Origin: Penium margaritaceum
Lineage: Eukaryota; Streptophyta; Zygnematophyceae; Desmidiales; Peniaceae
NCBI GenBank assembly: GCA_023375785.1
Contig: SZWC01004782.1
Coordinates: 97,873-158,607, forward strand
Length of the DNA: 60,735 nt
Direction of reading: 5' to 3'
Shown here: piece after piece, positions 10,011 through 20,891 of the stretch
How the letters are laid out: each line of letters opens with the position of its first letter
How positions within the stretch are numbered: the stretch's first letter is position 1
Translations under genes and position numbers: made by a program
The notes under the pieces: model-generated
Database searches by the model: none
The model's input: the letters and a program-made list of their open reading frames with translations, nothing else
What the model was told of the DNA's origin: nothing

Positions 10011-10258
10011 CGTACCCCTCGCCAAACTTAGTGATCTAGAAATCCCTTTATGATATAATGAGCCATTCAGACGGGCAATCGTTTGGTGTAGATTGCTCTT
10101 GTTATACAAGAGTCGTGCCTTTCACTCTTACCCTTTGTTGTTTGTTGACTCGTTTTCTTCTCTGACTTTCGCTCCATTTTGGGTGGGGGACCTCCAGCCA
10201 CATGATTTATTGATTTGAGCGTTGCAGTTACTGCTATCGATCCATCCCGTTGTTGCGA

Positions 10259-11201
10259 TCATTTATGGTAAGTCGTTTGGATGCCAAGAATGGTGATCGC
10301 TCGTCGGATGTCCCATTTCATGTTGTTGTAGTGAAAACAGAGTTCACTGGGGGCAATGTCTACACCAGTAATGATTTTGCGAAATCTTCGTGTGTACTTT
10401 GCCATGTTGGAATGATGACAAAGGCGTAGGAGTTTGTATGTAGTATTATATTCCTTGTTCATCCGTCCAAATAATGCAAGAACCGTGTGCGGTTATTCAT
10501 TCCAACCAGTTGGTGGCGTGAGCGCGTCTTGCCATTGCTGGTTGATCAGCTCCAAAAGTAGAACGCATGCGGTTGACGATGCCAGATGGACACCGTTGGA
10601 GGTTGATGAGGCCCCACCCATCTCTGGATACCATTGGATGGCCTTTAGGTCAGACCGCCAACTCAGTTGAATGCCGTGCCATGCAAACTGGCGGCCACGA
10701 GGTCAAATTTCTTATGACAGTCCTTAAATCCACTAGTAGTGAAGTACACCTCCAAGTTTGTCAGCCATATCCAAACTACCAGTCTTTTATTATTTGCGGG
10801 ACCAGATGGTTCATGGGGGATGGGACAATTTGGGGTTCGTTTGAGAGTTGGGTGATTATGTCGACGAGCTCGGCCTCTTGTACACTTGCATTGCGAAGAA
10901 CCACCATCGCGACGTTTAGTTGTTGGATTAGATGGTTGTTGACTCCATTGAGCATGAAGTCACGGTTTGCCACTTCATTGTTGATCCGCACCTGCCATCT
11001 AATGTTACCTTTCGCTCTTGTTGCAAACATCGAGGGAGTCAGTACGGGCAGTTGGTTTACCGCCGCCGAGTCCGTGACCAGATTGGCCATCAGAGCCGTC
11101 GTAGCTGACCCATCTGTCGCATAAGTTGCCACGCCAGCACTCGTCGCCGCCTCAGGGCTCACGTGTATGGTCACGTTCTGCTCCTCCATTGCTGAAGTCA
11201 T
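10259..11201 (-). pseudogene. Gypsy-2 gag fragments
   Basis: A 141-codon frame (11201-10776) begins shortly after the primer-binding site with MTSAMEEQNVTIHVSPEAAT and holds an alpha-helical stretch. A second frame (10462-10259) contains a retrotransposon-gag-like segment (YKLLRLCHHSNMAKYTRRFRKI). No intact zinc knuckle was found. The assignment rests partly on position between primer-binding site and protease. Confidence 0.55.
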
Positions 11202-11361
11202 TACCGAAGACCCCCTGCTGATCGTCGGGTGGGCTCGCTTGCTTTACGTCATGGTCACGAAGTCTGCAGAGTCTTGACATGCAAGATGTGCTGACATCTT
11301 GTACGAGGTAGTCCTATAGATGAGTAAAGCAGTCAGCTGGCCCTCGAGCACAGTTGTGTTG

Positions 11362-11369
11362 TGATACCA
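11362..11369 (-). other. Gypsy-2 primer-binding site core
   Basis: The minus strand reads TGGTATCA followed by CAACAC, matching the first eight bases of the initiator tRNA-Met type site and then diverging. It sits two bases inside the 5' LTR end. Confidence 0.65.
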
Positions 11370-11371
11370 AG

Positions 11372-11913
11372 TGTTCTACTAAATGGAGCATGGATGTTGA
11401 ACAGGTATGATTTGTGAGGCAGAGCACGGGTTGGGAGTTTGGGACACGAGCAATGTTCAGTTAGCGAGAAGTGTACTTTGTTTACATGTGTCGGAACAAC
11501 TGAACAAATACAAACAGGTGTCAAGTTAGAAATGAGACGTCGTCGGGGTCGTCGGGGTGGATTGTCAGGCGACGCGTGTGGAATTGCATGATGGGTGGTT
11601 GGATCGAGAAGCTCCGTTGATGAATTTGGGGCCTTAGAACATCGATGGTGAATATGTAATATGCATCTCCATAGATCTCGATGCGTCAAGAAGTCGACCG
11701 ACATATTGCGAGACTTTTGTTGACAAATCTCGAAGGTGGTCAAAGTTGTCAAAACGCACGAGAAGGAACGTCGCAGAGAGAGGGAAGTTGGTTGGATTCT
11801 CCTTGACCTTTAGAGCTAAAATCAGGGTCTCAACTCATGGTGGGCTAGTTGTGTAACAACATAAATGTCCATTTCGGAAAGTGCAGGGACTCGTGTACGT
11901 CTGGTATGCAACA
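11372..11913 (-). repeat. Gypsy-2 5' LTR
   Basis: A 542-bp interval begins TGTTGCATACC on the minus strand at 11913 and ends AACA two bases before the primer-binding site, giving TG...CA ends. Its outer 150 bp aligns with the 3' LTR at 6420-6558. Confidence 0.72.
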
Positions 11914-14900
11914 TGCCGGAAGGTTTGAATCATGTGTGGTCTACCTAGGGAATCATAAACGCATCCGTGGATGTGTGTTGAAAACATCATTTTGCCCAAC
12001 AAAATCAGTGAGAGGTCATAGTCTTTGTTCGTGGCTGTGACCCCTTGCCACAACGTTGCCACAGATGGCAAGCCATTACACCACACGCTAGGACGAGGGT
12101 TGACCTTTGTGGTGGGAAGTCCAATATTTTGCTCATCACAGTAGCAAAATCATATTTCTTGTTGTGATCCAACCACTTCCACTTACGTGTGCCTTGACGG
12201 AGTAAGCTGCAGCCATGGACGACCATCTCGAATCAATAGCAACTTACTTGCGTTTCTCCTGTAATTTTTATTCTAACATTGTCTTGGCGGCCTCGATAGT
12301 ACTCACATATGAGCATGGTTCCCACTAGCGCAACATGGGTGGTACTTCAATCGGAAAAGTGAGAAGATGCAAAACGTTGTACTTCATGCCTCTTTGGATG
12401 AGACGATAACGTGGGTGCATTCTCGATGGGAGGGCAATGCACACGATGATCCCATGCTTTGTAACATAACAAATCATGGAACAAACATCCCCGAAGGACG
12501 CCATTACCTCGTTGATGCAAACTGCTAACTCCCTCAGTTAGTGGTTACACCCTTCGTTGGTACATGGTACCATCTTCATGACGAAGGTGTTGATCAAGGG
12601 CCATACAAGCAAGATATATTCTAAGCATTCTTGTTGAGGATGGCTGTGGAGAGAGTTTTGGCATAGTTTAATCATGAATTCAATGTCCTTCACATCATGG
12701 GAGGCTACTCGCTTCGTATGTAATGTGATGGTGTTGTTGCCATTAGCAATGTACACAACGTGTTCATCAGGTGTGTAGGACTGGGTGACCACTTCTATGA
12801 TGGTTTCGTACTTGACATCGAAGAGGCCAGACGTTGGCTACAAAACAACAATGAGGCCCCTCCTGGCTCATTGGATACCCAGGAGGAAAGACAATGGCAT
12901 CTAGGCATTGCACGGCACATGTGCTTGGCATATGCCACTTTGCGTGCATAGCATGGCAAGAATTGTGCTACCCAAGCTCTTCACACTACTTTTGCATGAA
13001 TTACAATTTAAACCATGGTACATTTCGGTTACGTGAAGGTGCGGTCATTTCACTTGATGTAGAAAGACATATCATCCATTGATTGATCTGCCCATTGTGC
13101 ATCCACGGGCAAAATGCATGTGTTTAGTTCATTTCAATAACCAAGCAAGGGCACATTTCCTATGCCATCGCATGTTCTACTCTATAGTATAGTCTAAACC
13201 ATGCAATTGATCACTAGAACACCAGTAAGTCACTTGGCACAAGGCAAATGATGCCCAAGTACTGGGCAATGTTGACACGGATTGGAACCTTGCTTTACTA
13301 CCTACAGCATACCCCTTGTCATTAGCCAACTTTTGTATTTCTACCTCTTTGGTATATTTGCATTGATTACACACGACCAGTCCCCTCAATGTGGCCAACC
13401 CCATCCCAGCCAAACCACGAGCTGGAAGTAAACGCAGGCATGTGCCACTTTCCACACTTGCATATGTAGCCATGGCCTTCAAGATTGCAACGAAGTACAC
13501 GCGCATAAGTGGAAAAATGTCAGAGTGAACCAACATGGCTTACAAAATGTTTTGCTCCAAAGACATGTAACATCCACGCAAACACCTTGTTATGGCATGC
13601 CAATGGATCGCACCATGAACACGTGTACATCACACGCTGCAAGGTAAGAAAAAGAAATAGAGGAATGAGGAAAGGTTACCGAAGCACAAAGTAACAATGT
13701 GGCATTGCTCCATAGCTTCTATACCTCCTGGTCTGCTTCCACAAATGCCTGCATTATTGCAAGATATTCAGCCAAAAGCACCAAAACCTCTGCCTTAAAC
13801 TTCGGGCCCACGTCAAAATCCTTGTCAAAGACATGAATAGCCTAATTCAATCACGGTCCACAGTCCATACCTGCCAGGCGGTTAAGGCATTGGGTGAGCT
13901 ATGATGCAACTTCAGCCACATTACGTCCAGCGGACAAACCAGATTTGGTGGTGCCTCTGGGTGATCCAAGCCCATCTCGAAACATGCACACTACTACCTC
14001 GTCTCCACCAATGCCTCCCCCACCCCTACTATTGCTGCCACGAGCAGCACCACCGCTTGTTGCAATAGATTTCGAAGCCTGTCTACCACCATCGGATGTC
14101 CCAGCTAACAATGCTCTCCCATAACAGGAGGAACACCACCTAAGAACTGAGTATGCCAAGTGGATGGCACTCCATACCTCTCCTCCTCAAGCCTGGCCCC
14201 CGCTCCTGTAGAGCTATTCGCGCTCATACGGAGAGCTTCCTACGCACCATTCCCAAGCAGTGAAATCGTCGACTGGAAGCTAACTCCCCCCACCCCCAAC
14301 CTCAATGTCCACAGGTGGAGGCATCTCTTGTGGGAGCATGGCTTCTCCACCACTACCTCAAAACTTCATCGACGGGCATGCGGAATCCAGAATCTCCGTC
14401 TTTTTAAGGTTTCAACCAAGGTCGTTGGAGTCACGACCATGGCAATGCACTTTGTTCGGGTCAACTTGTACTCACTCCTTCTTTCCATATGCGTCCACCT
14501 CTACACCAAAGTTCAAGTCCACAAGGGGTTGCACAACACATGCTCCATTCGTCCACATTGGAATAGCGTCAAAATGGTCCCCATCCATTTCGTTATTGGC
14601 CTCCAAAGTGTCAAACGTATCAAAATGTTGCAGAAATCCTCAAATTGCATGCATCATAGTTTTTAACTTGGTGGAACACAAACCTGGGAAGTCAATAGAC
14701 ACTGCAAATAAGGAGCGTCAAACTGGAAAAGGAGATTGCATCATCCACCAAAACTTCAAGGCTTTTGAAGCCAGTTGCTTGATGTAAGAGTCTTGCTCCA
14801 TGTGTGGCATGCTGCTTGATGCAAGAGCCTTACTCTTGTTGCCAACCCAATGAATTTACCAAAACGCATTCCATAGGCCTGTATTTGATGTTGTAGTCAG

Positions 14901-15180
14901 TTTTAGGCTTGAGGATCTCCATCCATGATGTGCATTTAGTCTATCTATGTTTATGGGCATGGCGGTTGGTGCATATGACACATAGTCATCTTTCTACGCA
15001 ACACGAATACATTTGTAATGTGCTTGTGACTACCACAAGTCCATTGTCGTGTACCATGTAGATCTGATACATCTTGTATAGTACTGTAGATATGTGAATG
15101 GCCTAACATTCCAAAAAAGCATTCACTTGGATGAAAGGAATGTTTATCACTTAGTTTGATGTGTGCCATAGTATGGTGTG
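11914..15180 (-). pseudogene. Unrecognised coding-like fragments between two gypsy elements
   Basis: Minus-strand translation gives several long stretches interrupted mainly by single stops. One Gly/Ser-rich stretch (14159-13899) leads into AIHVFDKDFDVGPKFKAEVL and VLLAEYLAIMQAFVEADQEV (about 13890-13730). A Cys-rich stretch, YICKCGKWHMP, lies near 13460. One further frame is at 12792-12538, and a short DSRWSS motif occurs near 12225. The low density of frame breaks over about 3 kb suggests an old protein-coding unit, perhaps a DNA transposase, but I recognise no family. No terminal inverted repeats or LTRs were identified. Treat as an unclassified decayed gene or transposon. Confidence 0.35.
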
Positions 15181-15187
15181 GGACCTC

Positions 15188-15421
15188 CTATTGACCGTCG
15201 ATAGTAAGGACTGTTGATGGCGATTGAATGGTTCCCCCTTCCATGTATGGAGCTGACAAGCTCGCATGAAATACATCATGTACCTTCATACTCGGCAAAA
15301 ATAGAAATCGGCATGCCACTGGCCCGATGTGTGCAATGATGAGAAACGACCCAATCCACTTCGGTAGAAATTTTTGCACCCATGGCAACTTTAGCCAAAG
15401 TTTCTCAGTTCTAAATAGCAC
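15188..15421 (-). pseudogene. Gypsy-3 integrase C-terminal region
   Basis: The 77-codon frame contains LWLKLPWVQKFLPKWIGSF, then HIGPVACRFLFLPSMKVHDVFHASL. It parallels Gypsy-1 (LQLKSPGARKLLPKWIGPF at about 28190-28250 and the DVFHVSL motif). This is the beta-rich tail that precedes the chromodomain in chromoviruses. Confidence 0.8.
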
Positions 15422-15822
15422 TATGTCACCGATGCCGAATGAGACGTCATGGCAGCTCTTGTCTGTGTATGCCTTTTATCATTGCCAGGCATCTTGAAGG
15501 TAACCCTTTGCCTCCTACAACGAGGATCCCATGCGCTGGTTAGGGTTTTTTCTACAGAATAGAAGGAATCCTACAAAAGGAACCTGCCCTCTTGTACTCC
15601 CATCTTTCATCAATCAAGAGGGCACTGTTGGTTTCCGGCCACTGTTCAATACAAGACGTGTGAAGTGTATGGACTCATTCACGGAGTTATTCGTTGCAAA
15701 CTTTGTCGGTGCCATGAATTCATCCCATTCGATCATGACAAGATCTAAGTACATGCGGAGCATCTACTCTAGAGTGTGATCCATGTACTTTGTCTGTCCA
15801 TCTATTCTAGGGTAAAAAGCTG

Positions 15823-16101
15823 TCAGAATTTGCGACTCGTGGCTGTAGTACTCATGCATCTTTTGACGGAACTTACTAGCAAGTTTCTTCTCAATTGGAG
15901 ATTGTGTCCAACGGCAACCCGTGGTAGTTTGCGACACCCCCAGAGAAGAGACGAGTGGTCTTCTCTTTGTTCACATAAGTGGTTGTACGAATGACATGTT
16001 TCATTCTTTTCAGAAGACCTACAACCACTAGTATTGCATTGTGACCACAATGCGCCGTGTCCAAAAGAACAGTAATAAATTCCATGAAGACGCACCCCCA
16101 T
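15823..16101 (-). pseudogene. Gypsy-3 integrase core fragment
   Basis: Overlapping frames carry MEFITVLLDTAHCGHNAILVV and VGLLKRMKHVI, matching MDFITSLPDMARGHDAMLVV in Gypsy-1. The first catalytic Asp (MDF) reads Glu here. Frames shift within the fragment. Confidence 0.78.
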
Positions 16102-16289
16102 GGATTCCTACGGATAGGGAGTTGTTAGAGGATTCCGACGGTTCATTCCACCCTTTTCTATGGTACTATGTGATTTGGCATTCATCCCCTTGGCTTTCTG
16201 CTTGACTAAGGCAATAGAAGAGTCTGAACGGAGGAGTCGCCTCTAGTTGTAGTGGAATCGTGTAGCCCATGTGTCATGCCGGTGGAAGC

Positions 16290-16740
16290 CTAGTTGGAGG
16301 GCCTTTGAATACGCCCGAGAACCCCGTCATAAGAGACCTTATCTCTTATGGCGTGTCTTCCTTCACTTCTTCCTCCACTTTCTATAGCTGAGCCAAGAAG
16401 TATCGACACCCTTGTTGAATACGTCTCTTGACTTGCATCGAATAAGGGTTGGCATGGACCTAGTAGGGCTAGTGACGATTCCGTACTTGGAATCAATAAG
16501 TATTGATGCTGTCCCTTTTGAATGATCAAGTGTTTTGAATGTAAGCATATCAGAGCCTTGTCTTCATAGAGCCTGGAATCACCTAGTACCACATTGCACG
16601 GGTCAAGAAGGCTGAGTACTTACAACGTGATAATCCGTGTGTGAATTTGAATGCAAAATGTTGCTTTACAGGTACCGATCACGGGTACCATACAGTTTTC
16701 GCCGATAACGTCTGTGCCATTAATTGCTTGTACTTTAGGC
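16290..16740 (-). pseudogene. Gypsy-3 protease C-terminus and RT linker
   Basis: The frame reads NGTDVIGENCMVPVIG, then LLDPCNVVLGDSRLYEDKAL, then the linker leading to RT. The CNVVLGDSRL block corresponds to the YDVILGMDWL block of gypsy proteases. The linker aligns at DNA level with 25502-25720 of Gypsy-1. The RT frame ends at the deletion near 16290. Confidence 0.72.
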
Positions 16741-16883
16741 GCACTTGTCGGGTCAAGCCAAACCTAACGGAGGGGTCATGTGTCATTTTCAGCCAGTATG
16801 TTGTCTAGTGTGCTAATTACGTATCCTTTGACCTGCATCATCACGTTACCTCCACTCCTTTGAGTGAATAGGCTCAACAATGG

Positions 16884-17225
16884 CTAGCCAAGTTTGTGAT
16901 AAACATAAAATCTGTACGACTGGGACCACAATTCTTCTGATTCACGCACTCGAGTACACATCTTGTGGGCACGTGTGACTTTGACAATGTCAAAGTCATC
17001 GACTAACGACACTAGAAATGTGGTGGGACTCACCGCTCGGAGGGCATTTGCCTCAATCACTATGTCATAAAACTCGTGCACGATGGTTGGTGCCTCCACC
17101 ACTAAGCATGTTTCACCATGCATCTCGTATAAAGATGCAAGGTGTAGTGGACAATTTCGGTCAACAAGTACATAACAAGGTTCAACAATAGGGGAGAAAG
17201 CAATGGAGGAGTTTGAACTTTTCAA
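16884..17225 (-). pseudogene. Gypsy-3 Gag-protease spacer ORF
   Basis: A 113-codon open frame between the Gag zinc-finger remnant and the protease. It has no recognised domain by eye; position suggests the N-terminal part of the protease or a spacer of the polyprotein. Confidence 0.4.
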
Positions 17226-17319
17226 AACTCAAATTATTTAGCAACATCGTCACGAGACATGATCCCACACATGTGATCCAGTTTTTCCCCTAGGTTGTCC
17301 CCATTAGCATCACCCAGGG

Positions 17320-19239
17320 GTGGAGAAAACCCGCACCACGGCCTTGTCCATTACCATGGCCAGACCCATTTCCGTGACAGCAGCCTTGTCAATGTCCTTG
17401 TTCGCGACCTCCTCTTGCACCATCCACATGAGGCGTCAAAGCTACGGCCAACACCGTGGCCTCTTGCCCACCACAAGCAGCCTTGGGGCACTGGGCCCTA
17501 AAGTGGCTAGGCTACATGGAGTTGTGACAGAGTCCGTCGCGGAAGGCGGCATTGCAACGCTCACATGTTGCTTGCATCTTGTCATTTTCATGGCTACGCT
17601 TGTTGTTGGGGACGCTGTGCCCACCAACCCTCTTGATTGGAGGATTTGCGGGCTTCTTGCCCTCGGCCCTGCCCGGTTTTGGGGTCACTTACCAGCCCAT
17701 GAAGCGTCCATGCGTATGTTTCAGCCTTGCTTTGCATGCATACTTGGTCGTGTATTGGAGTAGTACTTTGGGTTTGCCCAATACACTTTGCTCGTGTAGT
17801 CACATAACATCATCCAATTTGTCTAAGCTTGGCTGGTTCCTGTCATGGTGCTCTTGCCTGTCAGCTTCTTGCTGGCTAGGCCATCATGCGATTACTTGAG
17901 TAACAAGCACTCTAGATATTTGAAGGTCCGGGTCCCACTGCCCTCGATGAAGCTTTTGGCTTCCTCCATGAGTGTAGTGAAATTTCTCAAGTAGGCCTCA
18001 AACAAACTACCCAGCTAACTGAAGTCCTTGATCTTGTGGAAGTTGCGTTGCGCCCTCCTCGCATTGGATGCACTTCTGGCGCATGATAACGTAGAAGGCC
18101 TCCCAGGGCATGGGTTGCCACTCAAGGTTTGGTTGATACGTGCCCCACTCCTTGACCATGTACTTGAAGAGTCTGTCCTCAAGTCACATCATGGCGAGGT
18201 CACCCCACTACCCGAATAGCACCTTATGGAAATGCAAAATGTGCCCCATGAGATTCAACCGATCGGTCAGCTTCATGCCCTTATGGAGTATCTCTACACT
18301 AAAGACGAAGGACATGTTCTTGACAGGCCCCAAAGTCCTTGAGGTTGGCAAGTCTTTGATGCTCGCGGAGGTGGCATTAGCACCTGTAGCCTACCGTAAT
18401 TGTTGTTGCATCAATATCTGGTAAAAAAATGCAATGCCTTGTCAAGGCCGTCACATCGACGGGTTCCCTCATTAGCGGCCAGATGTTACAACTAACAATC
18501 ACAAACGAGGTCCGTGATGCTCTACCTGACGTGGGCCAACAGGTTGGAAAACAAAGACTTTGGCTCTGATTTCATCAGAGCATCAGTGATAGCCTCAAGG
18601 GTCTCATACTGTGTGTGCGCCTTTACCCACTATATGAGGGTAAGGTTCGCGTACATGCCTCGAGGAGTCCCACCTTCCAAAGGAGGCTGTCGTCAATTAC
18701 AACACCTAAGTGGGTGTTGAGTTGTCCCATCGCAGCCACATCGTAGGAAGGGAGATCCACCCTCACTCCTGGGTTGGTGTTGCACCTCCACCATTGGTGG
18801 TGATCTTGAGTTGCCCCCCCGCCTTGGCAGCCAATTAAGCAAGCCTCGAGTGGTTATTGCAAATTGCCTTTGCAGTGACGTTTTCTTGCTCATGCTCGTG
18901 AAAACGTCTTACGTGACTATTCTCGGTGCCTTTGTTGTTGTCAAAAACCTCGTTGTTGTTGGCAGCTTTAGGTAATCCTGTGGGCGTCTTGCCCCTCTTG
19001 AGCGATCGGATTGGGATCGCCACATGACAATGGCGATTATTGTAATCCTCGTTGCCTATTCCATGGTCAATGTTGTGCTCTTTGTCGGGGTCCATGTTCA
19101 GATTGTCCTCCTCATGCGTGGCCTCTGTCATACGGAGACCGCCCACGTGTAAGGTTGCATTTGGTTTGGTGACCTTACTCACTGTAACCACTCCCAAGCT
19201 TTGAAATCCACCGAGGGCATGGAGTGAGGCCGTCACCAC
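17320..19239 (-). pseudogene. Gypsy-3 gag region
   Basis: Minus-strand frames include an Asp/Asn/Glu-rich N-terminal segment (19239-18835), then LFKYMVKEWGTYQPNLEWQ and AFYVIMRQKCIQCEEGAT (about 18170-18060), then LFEAYLRNFTTLMEEAKSF (about 18010-17950). A knuckle-like CERCNAAFRDGLCH occurs near 17560-17520. The helical pattern and position fit a retrotransposon Gag. Single stops interrupt it throughout. Confidence 0.6.
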
Positions 19240-20181
19240 CTTACCCTTCTTGGTCTTTGATTATTCAGCACTTCTCATTTTGTCACCGGTACCAATAGCA
19301 CGTGAAGACAATTGTGTGGGTCACCCCACAACCTTGAGGAGGTGTCGCCTCCCAAAGTCACCTTGCTCACGTGATCGGTGAGGTATTTATCAAATGTACT
19401 CTCATCTTTCTAAGCCACCAAGGTCGGAACAATAACATGGTAAAAAGATATTGTTTTTCAAGGCCACCACAGTCCGCACAATTGTGTGCATTCTAGGCAA
19501 AACCCCAAGCCGTGACTCATGGCACTAGGCAATGTAGAAATCTCTAAGAAAAGAGAATAAAGACAAAAGAACAAATAAGCTAAACAAAGTTGAGCACCTC
19601 TCCCACGGCGAGAAGAAGGGGAGAAGGGTCAACTCTAACTTAGATTTCCCACCCTTGCACACTTCTCCCTCACTCCTTGTGCCTTCAATCTTGTCTTTTG
19701 GCCTCCACTTGAGTCCTCTTAGCACATCTTTTGCCTGCTCTGAGATGGCTCGTTTGTACTCCACGGAGATGGGGAGGCCTCCAAAAATTCCCCAAGTGTT
19801 GGCTTCCTCCTTTTTCTTCTCCTCTCAAGCCGTAAAAATCTCTGCACTTAGGGGAAGGAAATTCCCCAATCTCAACTTCAAAGGTTGGAGTCTTGAGTAG
19901 AGGGGGGAAATGATGGTTTTGAAGGTCGGCACTTCTAACACCGTCTAAGGAAAAATCAAATAACTCAAGGGAGGGAGGCGTGGAGGGAGGATGAGGATAG
20001 AAACAGCTCCTCAAGGTTATTTTAACAAGCTTTGTGGTGATGAGAATGGTTACGTTCTGAACCGATGTCTCCTTGTGGTGTTTCTAGAGCTTCTGGATCT
20101 ACTTGTGGCATTCTATGTCTCTTGTAGCCACCAAAACCGTTGCACACTCGGTCGCAATATTGCTCCTACTTTGAGAACTAC

Positions 20182-20891
20182 TACAATGGGCCGTGTCTCT
20201 AGCTCCTGCACTTAGGTCGTTGTGAGAGTTTGCAGAATGGCATCCATAGCTCTCTCGGGGGATTTTCCCCTCTGCATCACTCTTGGGGGAAATCACCATC
20301 AATGACCCGTGCAGGGAGACTAAAAAGTTTCAGGTCTTCGGACGGCCAATTTTTGTTTTTACCTTGCCCCCTCGTTTTGGGTCCGAGTCGAGGGGGATAT
20401 AGCCACAAACACATGAGTTCGTAGAAGTTTTCCGGCTTTGACACTCGAAGTTTGACCTAAACAAACTCAAGCTTTGTTTTTGATACGTCGGCGCAAAATC
20501 GTTACGTGTGAGGCACGATCGGTGATTTTGCAATGACTTCTCTCGTGCGTACCTTGATCTTGCTCTCACGCCATCCCTTGTCCTCGCTTGCTTGCATGAG
20601 CAAGGAGGGCAAACGAGGGCAAGGGCATGAGGCCACAAGCCCCAGCCCTCGAGGCCTTGTGGCCTCTTGGCCGCCGATTGGTCCACCTGCTCAATTGGCG
20701 GCTGGCGGCTCGCCGGCGGGTGGCCAGCCAGTCACTTGACTGGCCGTCGGCCACCCAGCCATCCAGCCCCCGGCCGACCGATATCCAGCGGGTGGCTGGC
20801 CAACAGCCAACCCTCACAATAACGAGGGGTGGCTGCAAGCCACCCCCATGCTATCGCGAGGTGGGAGGGTCAGCCTTGCCCTCCCGTTGCA
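20182..20891 (-). repeat. Gypsy-3 5' LTR
   Basis: The reverse complement starts TGCAACGGGAGGG and ends near GACACGGCCCATTGTA. It follows the Gypsy-1 3' LTR (28891-29594) from end to end: the stem-loop cluster, the GATTTTGCGCC block, GGACCCAAAAC, GTCTCCCTGC, the GCCATTCTGCAAACTC block, then GGAGCTAGAGACACG. The length of about 710 bp agrees with 704 bp for Gypsy-1. Confidence 0.82.

Larger units (their letters stand above)
6420..11913 (-). mobile_element. Gypsy-2, degraded Ty3/gypsy element
   Basis: Matching LTR outer sequences occur at 6420-6558 and about 11765-11913. Right to left the order is primer-binding site, Gag, protease, RT, RNase H, integrase, which is the Ty3/gypsy order. Every module has frameshifts and stops, and catalytic motifs are altered, so the copy is old and inactive. 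The 3' LTR is recognisable only in its outer 140 bp. Confidence 0.82.
15188..20891 (-). mobile_element. Gypsy-3, degraded chromovirus-type element related to Gypsy-1
   Basis: A 5' LTR (20182-20891) aligns with the Gypsy-1 LTRs over its whole length. Leftward follow Gag with a zinc-finger remnant, protease, the protease-RT linker, integrase and a C-terminal region that all align with Gypsy-1 pol. Most of RT and RNase H is missing between about 16290 and 16101, so an internal deletion occurred. No 3' LTR was found left of 15188. Confidence 0.8.
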
